DNA from: Lysobacter panacisoli
GTDB lineage: Bacteria > Pseudomonadota > Gammaproteobacteria > Xanthomonadales > Xanthomonadaceae
NCBI RefSeq assembly: GCF_009765165.1
Contig: NZ_VLNU01000001.1
Span: 1,426,001 to 1,490,000 of the forward strand
DNA length: 64,000 nucleotides
Direction: 5' to 3'
Under the pieces are notes generated by a model. It worked only from the letters and a program-made list of their open reading frames with translations, was not told the origin of the DNA and did not search any database. The position numbers were made by a program, and so were the translations under genes. Every line of letters starts with the position of its first letter. Within the stretch, counting starts at the first letter, position 1. Positions 37,870 through 48,648 of this stretch are shown piece by piece.

Positions 37870-38544
37870 TCAGGTCGGCGGGACGAAATCGACCGGGACG
37901 CGGACGCGGCTGGTCACACCAACGCCGTTCTGCATTTCCGGGTTGAACTTCCACTTCCGGGCGGCATCCATTGCGGCGCGGTCGAGGTTGCGGTTACGGC
38001 TCGACTTCTCGACCGAGACGTCCAACACGTTGCCCGAGCCGTCGATGGTAATGATCAGCACGACCGTACCACCAACGCCCTGGCGGGCTTCGGTCGGCGG
38101 GTACTTCGGCGGATTCAGGCGCTTCGACGAGGGGTCGACGCTCGAACCGATCGTCGTCGCCGGGGCAGGCGGAGACGGCGGGCTCGGCGGCGGCGCGGCC
38201 ACGTCGACCGGGCTCGGGTCGTCGACCAGCACCGGCGGCTCATCCGGCGGCGGCGGCAACGGCGTCGGCTGCGGCGGAGTCAGCTTCGGCGGCGGCTTCA
38301 GCTCCTTCGGCGGTTCCGGCGGCGGCGGCGGCGGCGGCGGGGGCGGCGGCGGCGGCTTGATGAGGTTCACGAACGTGACTTCTTCTTCCTGCTGCTGCTG
38401 GGCCGGAGGGGCCATAGGAGCGAGAAGGAGGAGCAGAGCCGCGACATGGAAGGCGATCGCGATCGTGATACCGGCGATACGCGCCCAGTTCAGACCATCG
38501 CGGTCGTCGTCATTTCTTGCGTGGATTTCGAGGTCTTGCGTCAT
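37870..38544 (-). CDS. tonB: Energy transducer TonB
   Basis: 224 residues. A membrane helix at about 21-43 (IAGITIAIAFHVAALLLLL) with the functional His in the helix anchors it. Next comes a proline-rich periplasmic spacer with a run of 13 prolines (from about residue 64) and several PP-K/E repeats. The C-terminal TonB domain contains KYPPTEARQGVGGTVV and RKWKFNPEMQNG. It transmits the proton motive force to outer-membrane TonB-dependent receptors. Confidence 0.95.
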   Translation of the reverse strand: MTQDLEIHARNDDDRDGLNWARIAGITIAIAFHVAALLLLLAPMAPPAQQQQEEEVTFVNLIKPPPPPPPPPPPPPEPPKELKPPPKLTPPQPTPLPPPPDEPPVLVDDPSPVDVAAPPPSPPSPPAPATTIGSSVDPSSKRLNPPKYPPTEARQGVGGTVVLIITIDGSGNVLDVSVEKSSRNRNLDRAAMDAARKWKFNPEMQNGVGVTSRVRVPVDFVPPT

Positions 38545-38654
38545 GCGCCGTAGCTCGGGAAGTAATTCCGGACGCCAGGGCGCCTCGGGCCGTCAGATAC
38601 GATTCCCGCAGCTCGTTCGAGTCGCGGGAACCTCCTAGCATATACCAAATTACC

Positions 38655-38680
38655 CACTTGAGACCAAGTGAGATTGGTCT
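38655..38680. promoter_or_regulatory. Overlapping palindromes upstream of tonB
   Basis: CACTTG-AGAC-CAAGTG (38655-38670) and AGACCAA-GTGAGA-TTGGTCT (38661-38680) share bases. Read on the minus strand they lie between the stop of the TPR gene and tonB and are followed by an AT-rich segment around GGTATATGCTAG that may hold a -10 element. They could form a hairpin ending the upstream transcript or serve as an operator; only one fold can exist at a time. Confidence 0.4.
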
Positions 38681-38696
38681 GATTCGCTTGCCTTTT

Positions 38697-39917
38697 TTAC
38701 TTCGCCGGCAGAGCGATGATCTTCTTGGCGTCGTCGGGCTTCTTCACGCCCTTCGCGATCGCCTGCTTGGCGGCTTCCTTGGCCTCGGGGATGCGGTCTT
38801 CCTGCCACAGAACACGAGCGAGGTTCAGGTACGCCTCGCCATCGGGAGCCAGCGGTGCGGCCTTCTTGTACGCGTCGATGGCCGGAGCGGCCTGGTCCGA
38901 GAAGTAATACGCCTGGGCCAGGGCCAGATAGGTCTGGTAGTCGGGCTTCACGATGCCCTTCTGCAGGCCGTCGTTGATGACACCGATGGCCTCCTTCTCC
39001 TTGCCGTCCATGTTCAGGTAGGTGGCGTAGAGCTGGCGGTATTCCTTCTCGTCGGTCAGCTGGCCGCTGGCGCGGAGCTTCTCGAGGACGGCGGCAGACT
39101 TGTCCAGCATGTCGCTCTGCTGGTAGACGGCGGCCAGGTTCATCTGGGCGCGCTTGTCGCTCGGGCTCTTGGCCGCGACGGCTTCGGCGAGCTTGGCGGC
39201 CTCGGCGGCGTTGCCGGACTCGGCGTAGGTGGCCATCAGCAGCTGCTGCCACTCGGGCTTCGGGTTCGGCGAGGCATCGATGGCCTGCTTCAGCACGGTC
39301 GCCGCTTCCGGGAAGCGCTCCAGGCGGTACAGCGCGTTGCCCTTGACGACCAGCTGCTCGGGCTTGGTGCTCTTGGTCTCGGCGAAGAAGCGGTCGAGCG
39401 TCTTCAGCGATTCGTTGTACTGCTCGTCCTGCAGCTGCAGCTGGGCGAGCGTGTACATCGCGGTGTAGTGGCCGTTGTTGTCCAGCGCGTCGAGATCGAC
39501 CGCCTGCTGCAGGTACTTCTTGGCGGCCGCGCTGTCGTCCGCGTCGTACGCGATCTGTGCGGCCATCTGCGCAGCGAACGCGCGGTCGTAAGCGTTGAAC
39601 GCCGTGTTGGCGACGATCTGGTCGGCGGCGGCGCGCGCCTCCGGAGCCTTCTCGTCGTCGTACAGCTTCATCATCTTCTGCAGCGCCGCGCCGCCCTTGG
39701 AGGACGCCTTCGCTTCCGGCGACGTGCGGGTGGCCTGCGGATACTGGTCCTCGACCTTGGCGGCACCGCCCCGTCCTTCGCTCTGGCGCGAAGCACGGCG
39801 CTCCTCGGCGCGCTGGTGGGCGTTCTGCGCGCTCACCTGGCTGACCGCGCCGAACACCAGGACGGCGCCGACGGCGGCGGCCAGGATGCTGCGCTTGCGG
39901 AGGGGGGAGTTGTTCAT
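38697..39917 (-). CDS. Secreted tetratricopeptide-repeat protein
   Basis: 406 residues. A Sec signal peptide (about 1-31, ending in SVSA-like VSA-QNAH) precedes a charged linker and about eight TPR-like helical pairs, seen as repeated A-x-x-x-A-x-x-L-x-x-A patterns (for example AAKKYLQQAVDLD, AATVLKQAIDASP). TPRs mediate protein contacts. The protein is probably periplasmic. The ATG at 39917 fits the signal peptide. It lies upstream of tonB in the same orientation, but a 152-bp gap with palindromes separates them. Confidence 0.8.
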   Translation of the reverse strand: MNNSPLRKRSILAAAVGAVLVFGAVSQVSAQNAHQRAEERRASRQSEGRGGAAKVEDQYPQATRTSPEAKASSKGGAALQKMMKLYDDEKAPEARAAADQIVANTAFNAYDRAFAAQMAAQIAYDADDSAAAKKYLQQAVDLDALDNNGHYTAMYTLAQLQLQDEQYNESLKTLDRFFAETKSTKPEQLVVKGNALYRLERFPEAATVLKQAIDASPNPKPEWQQLLMATYAESGNAAEAAKLAEAVAAKSPSDKRAQMNLAAVYQQSDMLDKSAAVLEKLRASGQLTDEKEYRQLYATYLNMDGKEKEAIGVINDGLQKGIVKPDYQTYLALAQAYYFSDQAAPAIDAYKKAAPLAPDGEAYLNLARVLWQEDRIPEAKEAAKQAIAKGVKKPDDAKKIIALPAK

Positions 39918-40042
39918 CAAGCACCTCAAATCTGCGGCCGCGCCGGAGCGGGGCGGAACGATGGCACGGGCCAAGGGGGCGTCACGCTATCAGAAACGCA
40001 CCGGCCAGTGATACGGGGTTCTGTGTCGGTATTCCGGGTTCT

Positions 40043-40849
40043 TCAACCGCACTTGGGCGTATGGCCGCTGGCACGAGCCTGCTCGTAGGTCGGCATCAAG
40101 CTATCGGCACGCGCACCCAGTTCCTTGATACGTGACTGGGGATCCGGGTGGGTCGAGAGCCACTGCGGTGGCCGGCTGCCGCCGGCGCCGATCATGTTCT
40201 GCCACAGGTTCACGGCCTGGCGCGGGTCGAAACCGGCCTTGGCGGCGAGCTGCTGGCCGACCACATCGGCCTCGGTTTCCTGCGTGCGCGAGTTGGGCAG
40301 CAGGTAGAAGGTCTGCGCGGCGGCACCGCCGAGCTGGCCCGCGGCGTTGCCGACGTTCGAGCCATAGGCGCCGCCGAGGATGGCACTGCCGATGCCCAGA
40401 AGCGTCGAGGTGCCCTGCTGCTTGGTGATGCGCTCGTCGTGGTGCCGCGAAACGACGTGGCCGATCTCGTGGCCGATGACGGCGGCGAGCTGGTCCTGGT
40501 TCTTGGCGACGGTGAAGATGCCGGTGTTCACGCCGACCTTGCCGCCAGGCAGTGCAAAGGCGTTGGGCGAATCGTCGACGAACAGCGCGACGTCCCACTG
40601 CGTCTGCCAGCCGGCGGGAAGCTCGCGGGTGATGTCGTCGACCACGCAGCGCACGTAGGCGTTCTGGCGGGCGTCGGTGCTGACCTTCTGCTTGGCCTTG
40701 GCGTCAGCGAAGGCCTGTGCGCCGAGCTGGTCGAGCTGTGCCTGCGACACGGCGCCGACGTACTGCGTCCGGCCAGTGGGCGATTGGGTGGTGGCGCAGG
40801 CGGTCACCAGGCAAGCGGTGACGGCCGCAACAAGCAATGCACGCTTCAT
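40043..40849 (-). CDS. M48 family zinc metalloprotease, lipoprotein
   Basis: 268 residues. The N-terminus is a lipoprotein signal with lipobox VTAC (Cys18). The zinc motif is VIGHEIGHVVSRHHDE (HExxH at about residue 126), and the third ligand is the Glu in TQETEADVVGQQ (about 191). A glycine-rich stretch (about 150-175) lies between. It resembles LoiP/YcaL-type envelope proteases that degrade misassembled outer-membrane proteins. It is transcribed in the same direction as gyrB, with a 127-bp gap. Confidence 0.9.
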   Translation of the reverse strand: MKRALLVAAVTACLVTACATTQSPTGRTQYVGAVSQAQLDQLGAQAFADAKAKQKVSTDARQNAYVRCVVDDITRELPAGWQTQWDVALFVDDSPNAFALPGGKVGVNTGIFTVAKNQDQLAAVIGHEIGHVVSRHHDERITKQQGTSTLLGIGSAILGGAYGSNVGNAAGQLGGAAAQTFYLLPNSRTQETEADVVGQQLAAKAGFDPRQAVNLWQNMIGAGGSRPPQWLSTHPDPQSRIKELGARADSLMPTYEQARASGHTPKCG

Positions 40850-40976
40850 CGTCGAAAACCCCCGGGACAGGTGGCTGACTGCGTTGTAGCCTTCGTCGGA
40901 TTAACACATCGTCAATGGCGGCCCCGGCGCCGCGAGGCCGCCTGGGGCGGCCCGCGGTGCAGGTGCGGCGCGACGA

Positions 40977-43502
<2,526 letters not shown>

Positions 43503-43516
43503 CTATATGGATTGGG

Positions 43517-43522
43517 AGTATA
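43517..43522 (-). promoter_or_regulatory. Probable -10 element for gyrB
   Basis: On the minus strand TATACT, a near-consensus -10 hexamer, lies 74 bp before the gyrB ATG in the recF-gyrB gap. I could not identify a good -35 at 17 bp, so this is only a candidate. Separate transcription of gyrB from recF is plausible because supercoiling controls gyrB. Confidence 0.35.
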
Positions 43523-43566
43523 GCAGCCGTACCCCAAAGGCTGGTTGACTCGCCGTTTCGGGCGGG

Positions 43567-44718
43567 CTAAGGGACCGGTGCTCCGTGCGAGCGCGAGATC
43601 GCGCCATGTTCCACGTGGAACCACTCGAAAGGCATCATTGAGGGCATGCCGGGAGGAACGTCTGTGCCGGTCACGAACACCTGTGCCCGGCTGGCCTGCA
43701 AACGGCCCAGTACGCGCGCCTGGTGTTGCCGGTCGAGTTCCGAAGCCAGATCGTCGAGCGCCACGACTGGCCATTCGCCGTGGACCGCGTCGTGGTGCTC
43801 CGCCTGCGCCAACAACGTGGAAAGGGCTGTCAGCTTGGCCTGCCCACGCGACAGGGCCTCACGGCCGGGAAGATTGCCGTAGGCGATGCGCCAGTCGGCC
43901 CTGTGCGGACCGACCGTGGTGTAGCCGGCGGAGAGGTCGCGTTCGCGGGCGACAAGGAGCGCGTCGGCCAACGGCATGTCCTCGCGACGCCAGCCGGGCT
44001 GGTATTCCATGCGGCTGGCACCGAGCGCGGGCGCCAGCTCCGCCAGCAAGGCCGAGAATCGTGGCTGCAGGTCTTCCAGATAACGTTCACGGAATCGATC
44101 CAGGGGCTCACCAGCGTCCGCCAGCTCCCGATCCCATGAATCCAGCTGTGTATCGCGAGCGCGGGCCTTCAGGAGTGCATTGCGTTGCTTGAGTGCCCTC
44201 GCATAGCGCCGCCAGACCGGGAGGAAGCCCTGTTCCACGTGGAACAACCCCCAATCGAGGTACCGTCGCCGTGATTCACCGCCTCCCGTGATAAGGGCAT
44301 GGCTTCCGGGCTCGAACGTCACCACCGCCAGGGCCGCGCAGAGGTCGCCGAGCTGGGCGACGTTCGCGCCATCGAGCCGTCCCGTCCAATCCTGCCCGGA
44401 ATGCCGAAGTCCGGCCTTTCGGGCGCGGCCGGCAGTTTCCGCCGAAGAGTTCCCGTCGCCCAAGCCGACGTCTCGCGTCCCTAAGTCACGCTCGCGCCAC
44501 TCAACGAACACTTCCAGCGCCGGATCACCGGCGCGGATCAGCCCATCCCGCACACGACCACGAAAGCTGCGGCCATAGGCCATCAGATGCAGGGCTTCGA
44601 GCACGGACGTCTTGCCGGCGCCGTTGTCGCCGGTGATGAGGTTAAGACCCGGGGTCGGATCCAAACGGAGTTCTTCGAACCGGCGCAGGTGGCGCAGCTC
44701 AAGACGGGTGACGTGCAT
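43567..44718 (-). CDS. recF: DNA replication and repair protein RecF
   Basis: 383 residues. The Walker A motif GDNGAGKTS (about residue 30), the SMC-like signature ALSRGQAKLTALS and Walker B VVALDDLASELD are intact. RecF loads RecA at gapped DNA with RecO and RecR. The start ATG lies 79 bp after the dnaN stop, beyond a terminator hairpin and a parS-like site. Two parS-like palindromes lie within the coding region, where they encode FHVEH and FHVEQ, so protein and DNA functions share the sequence. Confidence 0.96.
   Translation of the reverse strand: MHVTRLELRHLRRFEELRLDPTPGLNLITGDNGAGKTSVLEALHLMAYGRSFRGRVRDGLIRAGDPALEVFVEWRERDLGTRDVGLGDGNSSAETAGRARKAGLRHSGQDWTGRLDGANVAQLGDLCAALAVVTFEPGSHALITGGGESRRRYLDWGLFHVEQGFLPVWRRYARALKQRNALLKARARDTQLDSWDRELADAGEPLDRFRERYLEDLQPRFSALLAELAPALGASRMEYQPGWRREDMPLADALLVARERDLSAGYTTVGPHRADWRIAYGNLPGREALSRGQAKLTALSTLLAQAEHHDAVHGEWPVVALDDLASELDRQHQARVLGRLQASRAQVFVTGTDVPPGMPSMMPFEWFHVEHGAISRSHGAPVP
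43607..43622. other. parS: parS-like site 1 (within recF)
   Basis: TGTTCCACGTGGAACC matches the chromosomal ParB-binding parS sequence known from Pseudomonas (14 of 16 bases form a perfect palindrome). It lies near the 3' end of recF, about 2.5 kb from the putative origin. ParA and ParB genes are not in the window. Confidence 0.75.
44231..44246. other. parS: parS-like site 2 (within recF)
   Basis: TGTTCCACGTGGAACA is a perfect 16-bp palindrome and an exact match to a known pseudomonad parS variant. It is inside recF, 609 bp after the first site. It should nucleate ParB loading for origin segregation. Confidence 0.82.
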
Positions 44719-44747
44719 TGTTCTCAGTGTACCGGGAGCCCAAAACG

Positions 44748-44773
44748 AAACGCCCGGCCAGAGCCGGGCGTTT
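44748..44773 (-). terminator. Terminator hairpin between dnaN and recF
   Basis: An 11-bp perfect stem, AAACGCCCGGC and GCCGGGCGTTT, with a 4-nt loop. On the minus strand it is followed by CGTTTTGG, a short T-rich run. It lies in the dnaN-recF gap and may reduce readthrough into recF. Confidence 0.55.
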
Positions 44774-44775
44774 GA

Positions 44776-44791
44776 TGTTCCACGTGAAACC
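44776..44791. other. parS: parS-like site 3 (dnaN-recF gap)
   Basis: TGTTCCACGTGAAACC combines the pseudomonad left half with the TTTCACGTGAAA-like right half of the universal parS. It lies directly beside the terminator hairpin and just before the dnaN stop. One position departs from symmetry, so binding may be weaker. Confidence 0.65.
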
Positions 44792-44797
44792 TGCCGG

Positions 44798-45898
44798 TCA
44801 GAGACGCAGCGGCATCACGACGTGGCGGCAACGGTCGTTCGCGGCCTCGCGCACCAGCGCCGAGGAGTTGGCGTCGCGCAGCGCGATCACCACGTGCTCG
44901 TCGCGCAGGGCGGTGAGGGCGTCCAGCAGGTAGTTGACGTTGAAACCCACCGCCAGATCGTCGACGCGGGTCTCGGCCTCGACTTCTTCCTGCGCTTCTT
45001 CCTGTTCCGGGTTGTGCGCGCTGATCTTCAGCTGGCCCGGCGAGACTTCCAGGCGAACGCCACGGTACTTCTCGTTCGACAGGATCGCGGCGCGCTGCAG
45101 CGAGGCGCGCAGCACTTCGCGGTCGATCCGCACTTCGCGGTCCGCGCCGATCGGGATCACTGCTTCGTAGTCCGGAAAGCGCCCGTCGATCAGCTTGCTG
45201 GTGAAGGTGACATCGTCGCGCTTCACGCGCAGGTGGCCACGACCCATCTCCAGCTCCAGCTCACGCTCGCCGCCTTCCAGCAGGCGCTGCAGTTCCTGCA
45301 CGCCCTTGCGCGGCACGATGATCTGGCGCTTGGTCTGGGCACCGTTCTCCAGCGGCGATTCGCACAGCGCCAGGCGGTGGCCGTCGGTGGCCACGCAACG
45401 CAGGCTGGCCTCGCGCAGGTCGAACAGCAGTCCGTTGAGGTAGTAGCGAACGTCCTGCTGCGCCATCGCGAACGCCGTGCGCTCGATCAGTTCCTTCAGC
45501 GCAGCTTCGCCAACGCGTACGCGCTCGGTCGCTTCGACTTCGTCGATCGAGGGGAAGTCGTTGGCCGGCAGGCTCGCAAGGGTGAAGCGCGAACGTCCCG
45601 CCTGCACCGTGATCTTCTCCGCCGACTGCGACACCGTCACCTTGCTGCCGTCGGGCAGGGCGCGAACGATCTCGAACAGCTTGCGTGCCGGGATCGTGGT
45701 TTCGCCATCCTGCGCGTCATCGACGAGCACGCGCGAGACCATCTCCACTTCCAGATCGGTACCGGTCAGCGAGAGCTGCCCGTCCTGCACCTGGACCAGC
45801 AGGTTGGCCAGGACCGGCAAGGTCTGGCGGCGCTCGACGACGTTGACGACCTGGGCGAGCGGCTTGAGAAAGACTTCGCGTTGAAGGCTGAAACGCAT
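44798..45898 (-). CDS. dnaN: DNA polymerase III beta subunit (sliding clamp)
   Basis: 366 residues, the family length. Three clamp domains are present. The N-terminal region MRFSLQREVFLKPLAQVVNVVERRQ-like begins the first; TLASLPANDFPSID marks the first/second boundary; and the C-terminus VMPLRL is the classical hydrophobic clamp end. It confers processivity on DNA polymerase III. The gene follows dnaA, with the putative origin between them. Confidence 0.97.
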   Translation of the reverse strand: MRFSLQREVFLKPLAQVVNVVERRQTLPVLANLLVQVQDGQLSLTGTDLEVEMVSRVLVDDAQDGETTIPARKLFEIVRALPDGSKVTVSQSAEKITVQAGRSRFTLASLPANDFPSIDEVEATERVRVGEAALKELIERTAFAMAQQDVRYYLNGLLFDLREASLRCVATDGHRLALCESPLENGAQTKRQIIVPRKGVQELQRLLEGGERELELEMGRGHLRVKRDDVTFTSKLIDGRFPDYEAVIPIGADREVRIDREVLRASLQRAAILSNEKYRGVRLEVSPGQLKISAHNPEQEEAQEEVEAETRVDDLAVGFNVNYLLDALTALRDEHVVIALRDANSSALVREAANDRCRHVVMPLRL

Positions 45899-46199
45899 GC
45901 GGACCCCGTCCCCTTGCCATTACTAAGATGTGGAATAAATCAAAAGCATGGTGGTGATGGTGTCGCCGAAAATCCGGGAAAACCATCTCAAGCTTTTGAT
46001 TCTGAAGATTTTTATTACTGGTGAAACTTCGGTAGAACCGACCGGGCAACCAGCGGACAAACTGTGGACAACTTTACCTCACCGCGCGGGCGGCAAAAGT
46101 GTCCACAACTTGTGCCCGCACGATACACGGGTTGCCCGATCTTCCTGAGGATAAGTATGTCGCGGCCCGCGCGATTGCGCTGCGACCCGCGCATCGGCC
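45899..46199. other. oriC: Putative chromosomal replication origin (dnaA-dnaN intergenic)
   Basis: 301 bp, AT-rich relative to the genome, with AT runs at 45935-45945 and 45992-46019. DnaA-box-like sites are TGTGGACAA (46063-46071, complement of TTGTCCACA), GTGTCCACA (46099-46107) and TGAGGATAA (46146-46154, complement of TTATCCTCA), with a weaker TGTGGAATA at 45929. An inverted repeat, ATCAAAAGC (45939-45947) and GCTTTTGAT (45992-46000), brackets the AT-rich part. In Xanthomonas campestris the minimal origin was mapped to this same intergenic position. The dnaN promoter must also lie here. Confidence 0.75.
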
Positions 46200-47528
46200 T
46201 TACTCGCTGAGCTTGCGGATCAGCTTGTCCCAGTCCTCGCGCAGCTTGCCGTCGGTTTCCATCAGCGTGCGGATCTGCCGGCAGGCGTGCAGCACGGTCG
46301 TGTGGTCGCGGCCGGCGAACGCGTCGCCGATCTCCGGCAGGCTGTGTTCGGTCAGTTCCTTGGCCAGCGCCATCGCCATCTGGCGCGGACGCGCCAGCGA
46401 GCGCGTGCGGCGCTTGGACAGCAGGTCCTTGATCTGCAGGCCGTAGTAGTCGCCCACGACCTTCTGGATGTTCGGGATGCCGATCGCCTGCTGCTGCGCG
46501 CGCAGCAGGTCGCGCAGGGTTTCCTGGGCGAACTCGACCGTGATCGCGCGGCCGGTGAAGTTGGCGCGAGCGGCGAGCGTGTTGAGCGCGCCTTCCAGGT
46601 CGCGCACGTTGCTGCGCATCTTCTTGGCAAGCAGGAACGCGACTTCCTCGGGGATGTTCGCGCCGCGCTCGCGCGCCTTGGACAGCACGATCTGCGCGCG
46701 CGTCTCGAAGTCCGGTGGCTCGATCGCCACGCTCAGGCCCCAGGCCAGGCGCGACTTCAGGCGCGGTTCCAGGCCTTCGACTTCGCGCGGGTAGCGGTCG
46801 CAGGTCAGGATGATCTGCTGCCTGCCGTCGAACAGCGCGTTGAAGGTGTGGAAGAACTCCTCCTGCGTGCGGTCCTTGCCGGCGAAGAACTGGATGTCGT
46901 CGATCAGCAGCGCGTCGACCTGCTGGAACTGACGCTTGAACGCGTCCATCGTCTTGTCCTGCAGCGCCTTCATCATGGCGCTGAAGAACTGCTCGCTGCG
47001 CAGGTACAGCACGCGCATGTTCGGATTGGCATCGCGCATGGCGTTGCCGGCGGCGAACATCAGGTGGGTCTTGCCCAGGCCGGTGCCGCCGTACAGCAGC
47101 AGCGGGTTGTGCGCACGGTCTCCGGGCTTCTGCGCGGCCTGCCAAGCGGCGGCGCGACCGAGCTGGTTGCTGCGGCCTTCGACGAAGTTCTCGAAGTTGT
47201 AGTGGTTGTCGAGGTGGCCGTTGAACGGCTCGGTCGGCACGGAGGTGCGCGCGACGACGGGCACGAACTCCGGCTCGCGCGCCGGCATGGCGCGCGGCAG
47301 CGAACCGATCTCCAGGCTCACCTCGCCGGTGCCGGCGAAGTGCGCCAGCAGCTCGCGGATGCGGGCCAGGTAACGCTCGCGCACGTGCTCGACCACGAAG
47401 GCGTTGGGCGCGTACAGGACGGTCACGTCGTTGCGTTGCGTCGCCTGCAGGGGCTTGAGCCAGGTATGGACATCCTCGGCCGGCAGTTCGGCTTCAAGGC
47501 GTTCGAGGCAGCGGGGCCAGGCATCCAT
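46200..47528 (-). CDS. dnaA: Chromosomal replication initiator DnaA
   Basis: 442 residues. Domain I starts [21 protein letters not shown]; domain II is short; domain III is AAA+ with Walker [13 protein letters not shown] (about residue 144), Walker [10 protein letters not shown] and sensor motifs; domain IV binds DnaA boxes through [14 protein letters not shown]. The frame stays open upstream, but the ATG at 47528 gives the normal N-terminus. DnaA-like boxes at 47681-47689 and 47705-47713 upstream suggest autoregulation. Confidence 0.97.
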   Translation of the reverse strand: MDAWPRCLERLEAELPAEDVHTWLKPLQATQRNDVTVLYAPNAFVVEHVRERYLARIRELLAHFAGTGEVSLEIGSLPRAMPAREPEFVPVVARTSVPTEPFNGHLDNHYNFENFVEGRSNQLGRAAAWQAAQKPGDRAHNPLLLYGGTGLGKTHLMFAAGNAMRDANPNMRVLYLRSEQFFSAMMKALQDKTMDAFKRQFQQVDALLIDDIQFFAGKDRTQEEFFHTFNALFDGRQQIILTCDRYPREVEGLEPRLKSRLAWGLSVAIEPPDFETRAQIVLSKARERGANIPEEVAFLLAKKMRSNVRDLEGALNTLAARANFTGRAITVEFAQETLRDLLRAQQQAIGIPNIQKVVGDYYGLQIKDLLSKRRTRSLARPRQMAMALAKELTEHSLPEIGDAFAGRDHTTVLHACRQIRTLMETDGKLREDWDKLIRKLSE

Positions 47529-48009
47529 CTGTCGGGGATCTTCTTCTCTGAGCAGCCGTCGCGTGGGCGCGCCGGCAAAAACCTTGGCGAAAAGCGTCCC
47601 GCCGCGCGATGCGGCCATCGCGGCGAACGGTTCGGGGGGTGGCGGCCAGACTATCACCGCGGCCGGGCTCGGAACAGGACTTGTCCACAGGGCGGTGAAC
47701 AAGGTAGTCCACAGGCAAGGCCGGCCTCGCCGGCCTTGCCCCCAAAGTTCGCACGCGAACTTTGGGCCCCGTGTTCGTGCCTGCCAAACCCCATTCGCGC
47801 TGCGCGCGAATCGCCCCCTGACTCAGGGGGCTAGTTGGCCGCGACTGACGCGTGCGTCGCTTGATGCGGGGGTTCGCGGCGACCATGATGGCGGTCATCA
47901 GGCGAGGCGTTCAGTGCCCGCAACTTCCGCGCGCTGATTCCAGTTGACCTGCCCGGCAAAGTCCCGCTAGAATCCGCGGTCTTTTCCGCCGTTTACGCAG
48001 AGCCGGACC
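47529..48009. promoter_or_regulatory. dnaA-rpmH divergent promoter region
   Basis: 481 bp without a gene. DnaA boxes TTGTCCACA (47681-47689) and TAGTCCACA (47705-47713) lie about 155-185 bp upstream of dnaA and probably autoregulate it. Four consecutive hairpins (47714-47831) follow. A sigma-70 promoter for rpmH is visible as TTGACC (47944-47949), an 18-bp spacer and TAGAAT (47968-47973), 36 bp before the rpmH start. No other feature is recognised between 47832 and 47943. Confidence 0.6.
47714..47831. repeat. Cluster of four adjacent hairpins
   Basis: Stems in order: GGCAAGGCCGGC/GCCGGCCTTGCC (12 bp, 3-nt loop, 47714-47740); CCCAAAGTTCGC/GCGAACTTTGGG (47741-47766); ATTCGCGC/GCGCGAAT (47793-47811); GCCCCCTGA/TCAGGGGGC (47813-47831). 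They separate the dnaA and rpmH promoters. No T-tracts follow, so they are not standard terminators. Confidence 0.75.
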
Positions 48010-48150
48010 ATGGCCACCAAGCGCACCTACCAGCCCAGTAACCTCAAGCGCAAGCGCGACCACGGCTTCCGTGCCCGCATGGCGACCGCCGATGGCCGCA
48101 AGATCCTTGCCCGTCGTCGCGCCAAGGGCCGCAAGCGTCTCTGCGCCTGA
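48010..48150 (+). CDS. rpmH: Ribosomal protein bL34
   Basis: 46 residues: [20 protein letters not shown] is the unmistakable bL34 N-terminus, followed by [20 protein letters not shown] and a RKRLCA end. It is a small basic protein of the large ribosomal subunit. A sigma-70-like promoter lies 36 bp upstream. It is transcribed away from the origin with rnpA, yidC and mnmE. Confidence 0.97.
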   Translation: MATKRTYQPSNLKRKRDHGFRARMATADGRKILARRRAKGRKRLCA

Positions 48151-48202
48151 GCCCCGCTGCCGCTTCGCGCGGCAGCCGACCGGCCTTAGCCGGTAGCTCG
48201 TC

Positions 48203-48634
48203 ATGACATCGGCCCGCTTCCCGCGCAGCGCGCGGGTTCGCGCGAAGCCCGATTTCGACCGAATCTTCCAGCACGGGCGGCGCGTCGCGCTGCCCGTGCT
48301 GGCGTTGCATTGGCAATCCAGTCAGGACGCTCCGCGTCTGGGCTTGGCCGTGTCACGCAAGGTCGATCCGCACGCCGTCGGTCGCAACCGCATCAAGCGC
48401 GTCCTCCGCGACACCTTCCGCCACCTGCGCGCTGAGCTCGCCGCGGGTGACTACGTCGTGGTCGCGCGTTCCCCGGCCGCGCGCGCCGACAGCGCGGAAC
48501 TCGCCGCCGCCCTGCGCGGTCTGTTGCAGCGCTGCGGCGCCCTGGCGCCGGCCGCGTTGCCCCTGTCTCCCGCGACCGGCACAATGCCGGCCGCTTCCCC
48601 TTCCGTCCCCACGCCCGACTCCGGTCGCGGCTGA
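48203..48634 (+). CDS. rnpA: Ribonuclease P protein component
   Basis: 143 residues. The RNR signature is present as [17 protein letters not shown], together with [11 protein letters not shown]. It helps RNase P RNA mature the 5' ends of tRNAs. The last 35 residues form a Pro/Ser/Ala-rich tail longer than usual. It lies 52 bp after rpmH and 14 bp before yidC. No yidD gene lies between rnpA and yidC. Confidence 0.93.
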   Translation: MTSARFPRSARVRAKPDFDRIFQHGRRVALPVLALHWQSSQDAPRLGLAVSRKVDPHAVGRNRIKRVLRDTFRHLRAELAAGDYVVVARSPAARADSAELAAALRGLLQRCGALAPAALPLSPATGTMPAASPSVPTPDSGRG

Positions 48635-48648
48635 GCTGCCTGTCGCCC

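Noticed and set aside
44807..44910. CACGTG at about 44890 in dnaN as a parS site
   Set aside because: Only the hexamer core is present; flanking bases do not match.
47911..48204. Minus-strand frame over rpmH
   Set aside because: It is antisense to the unmistakable bL34 gene.
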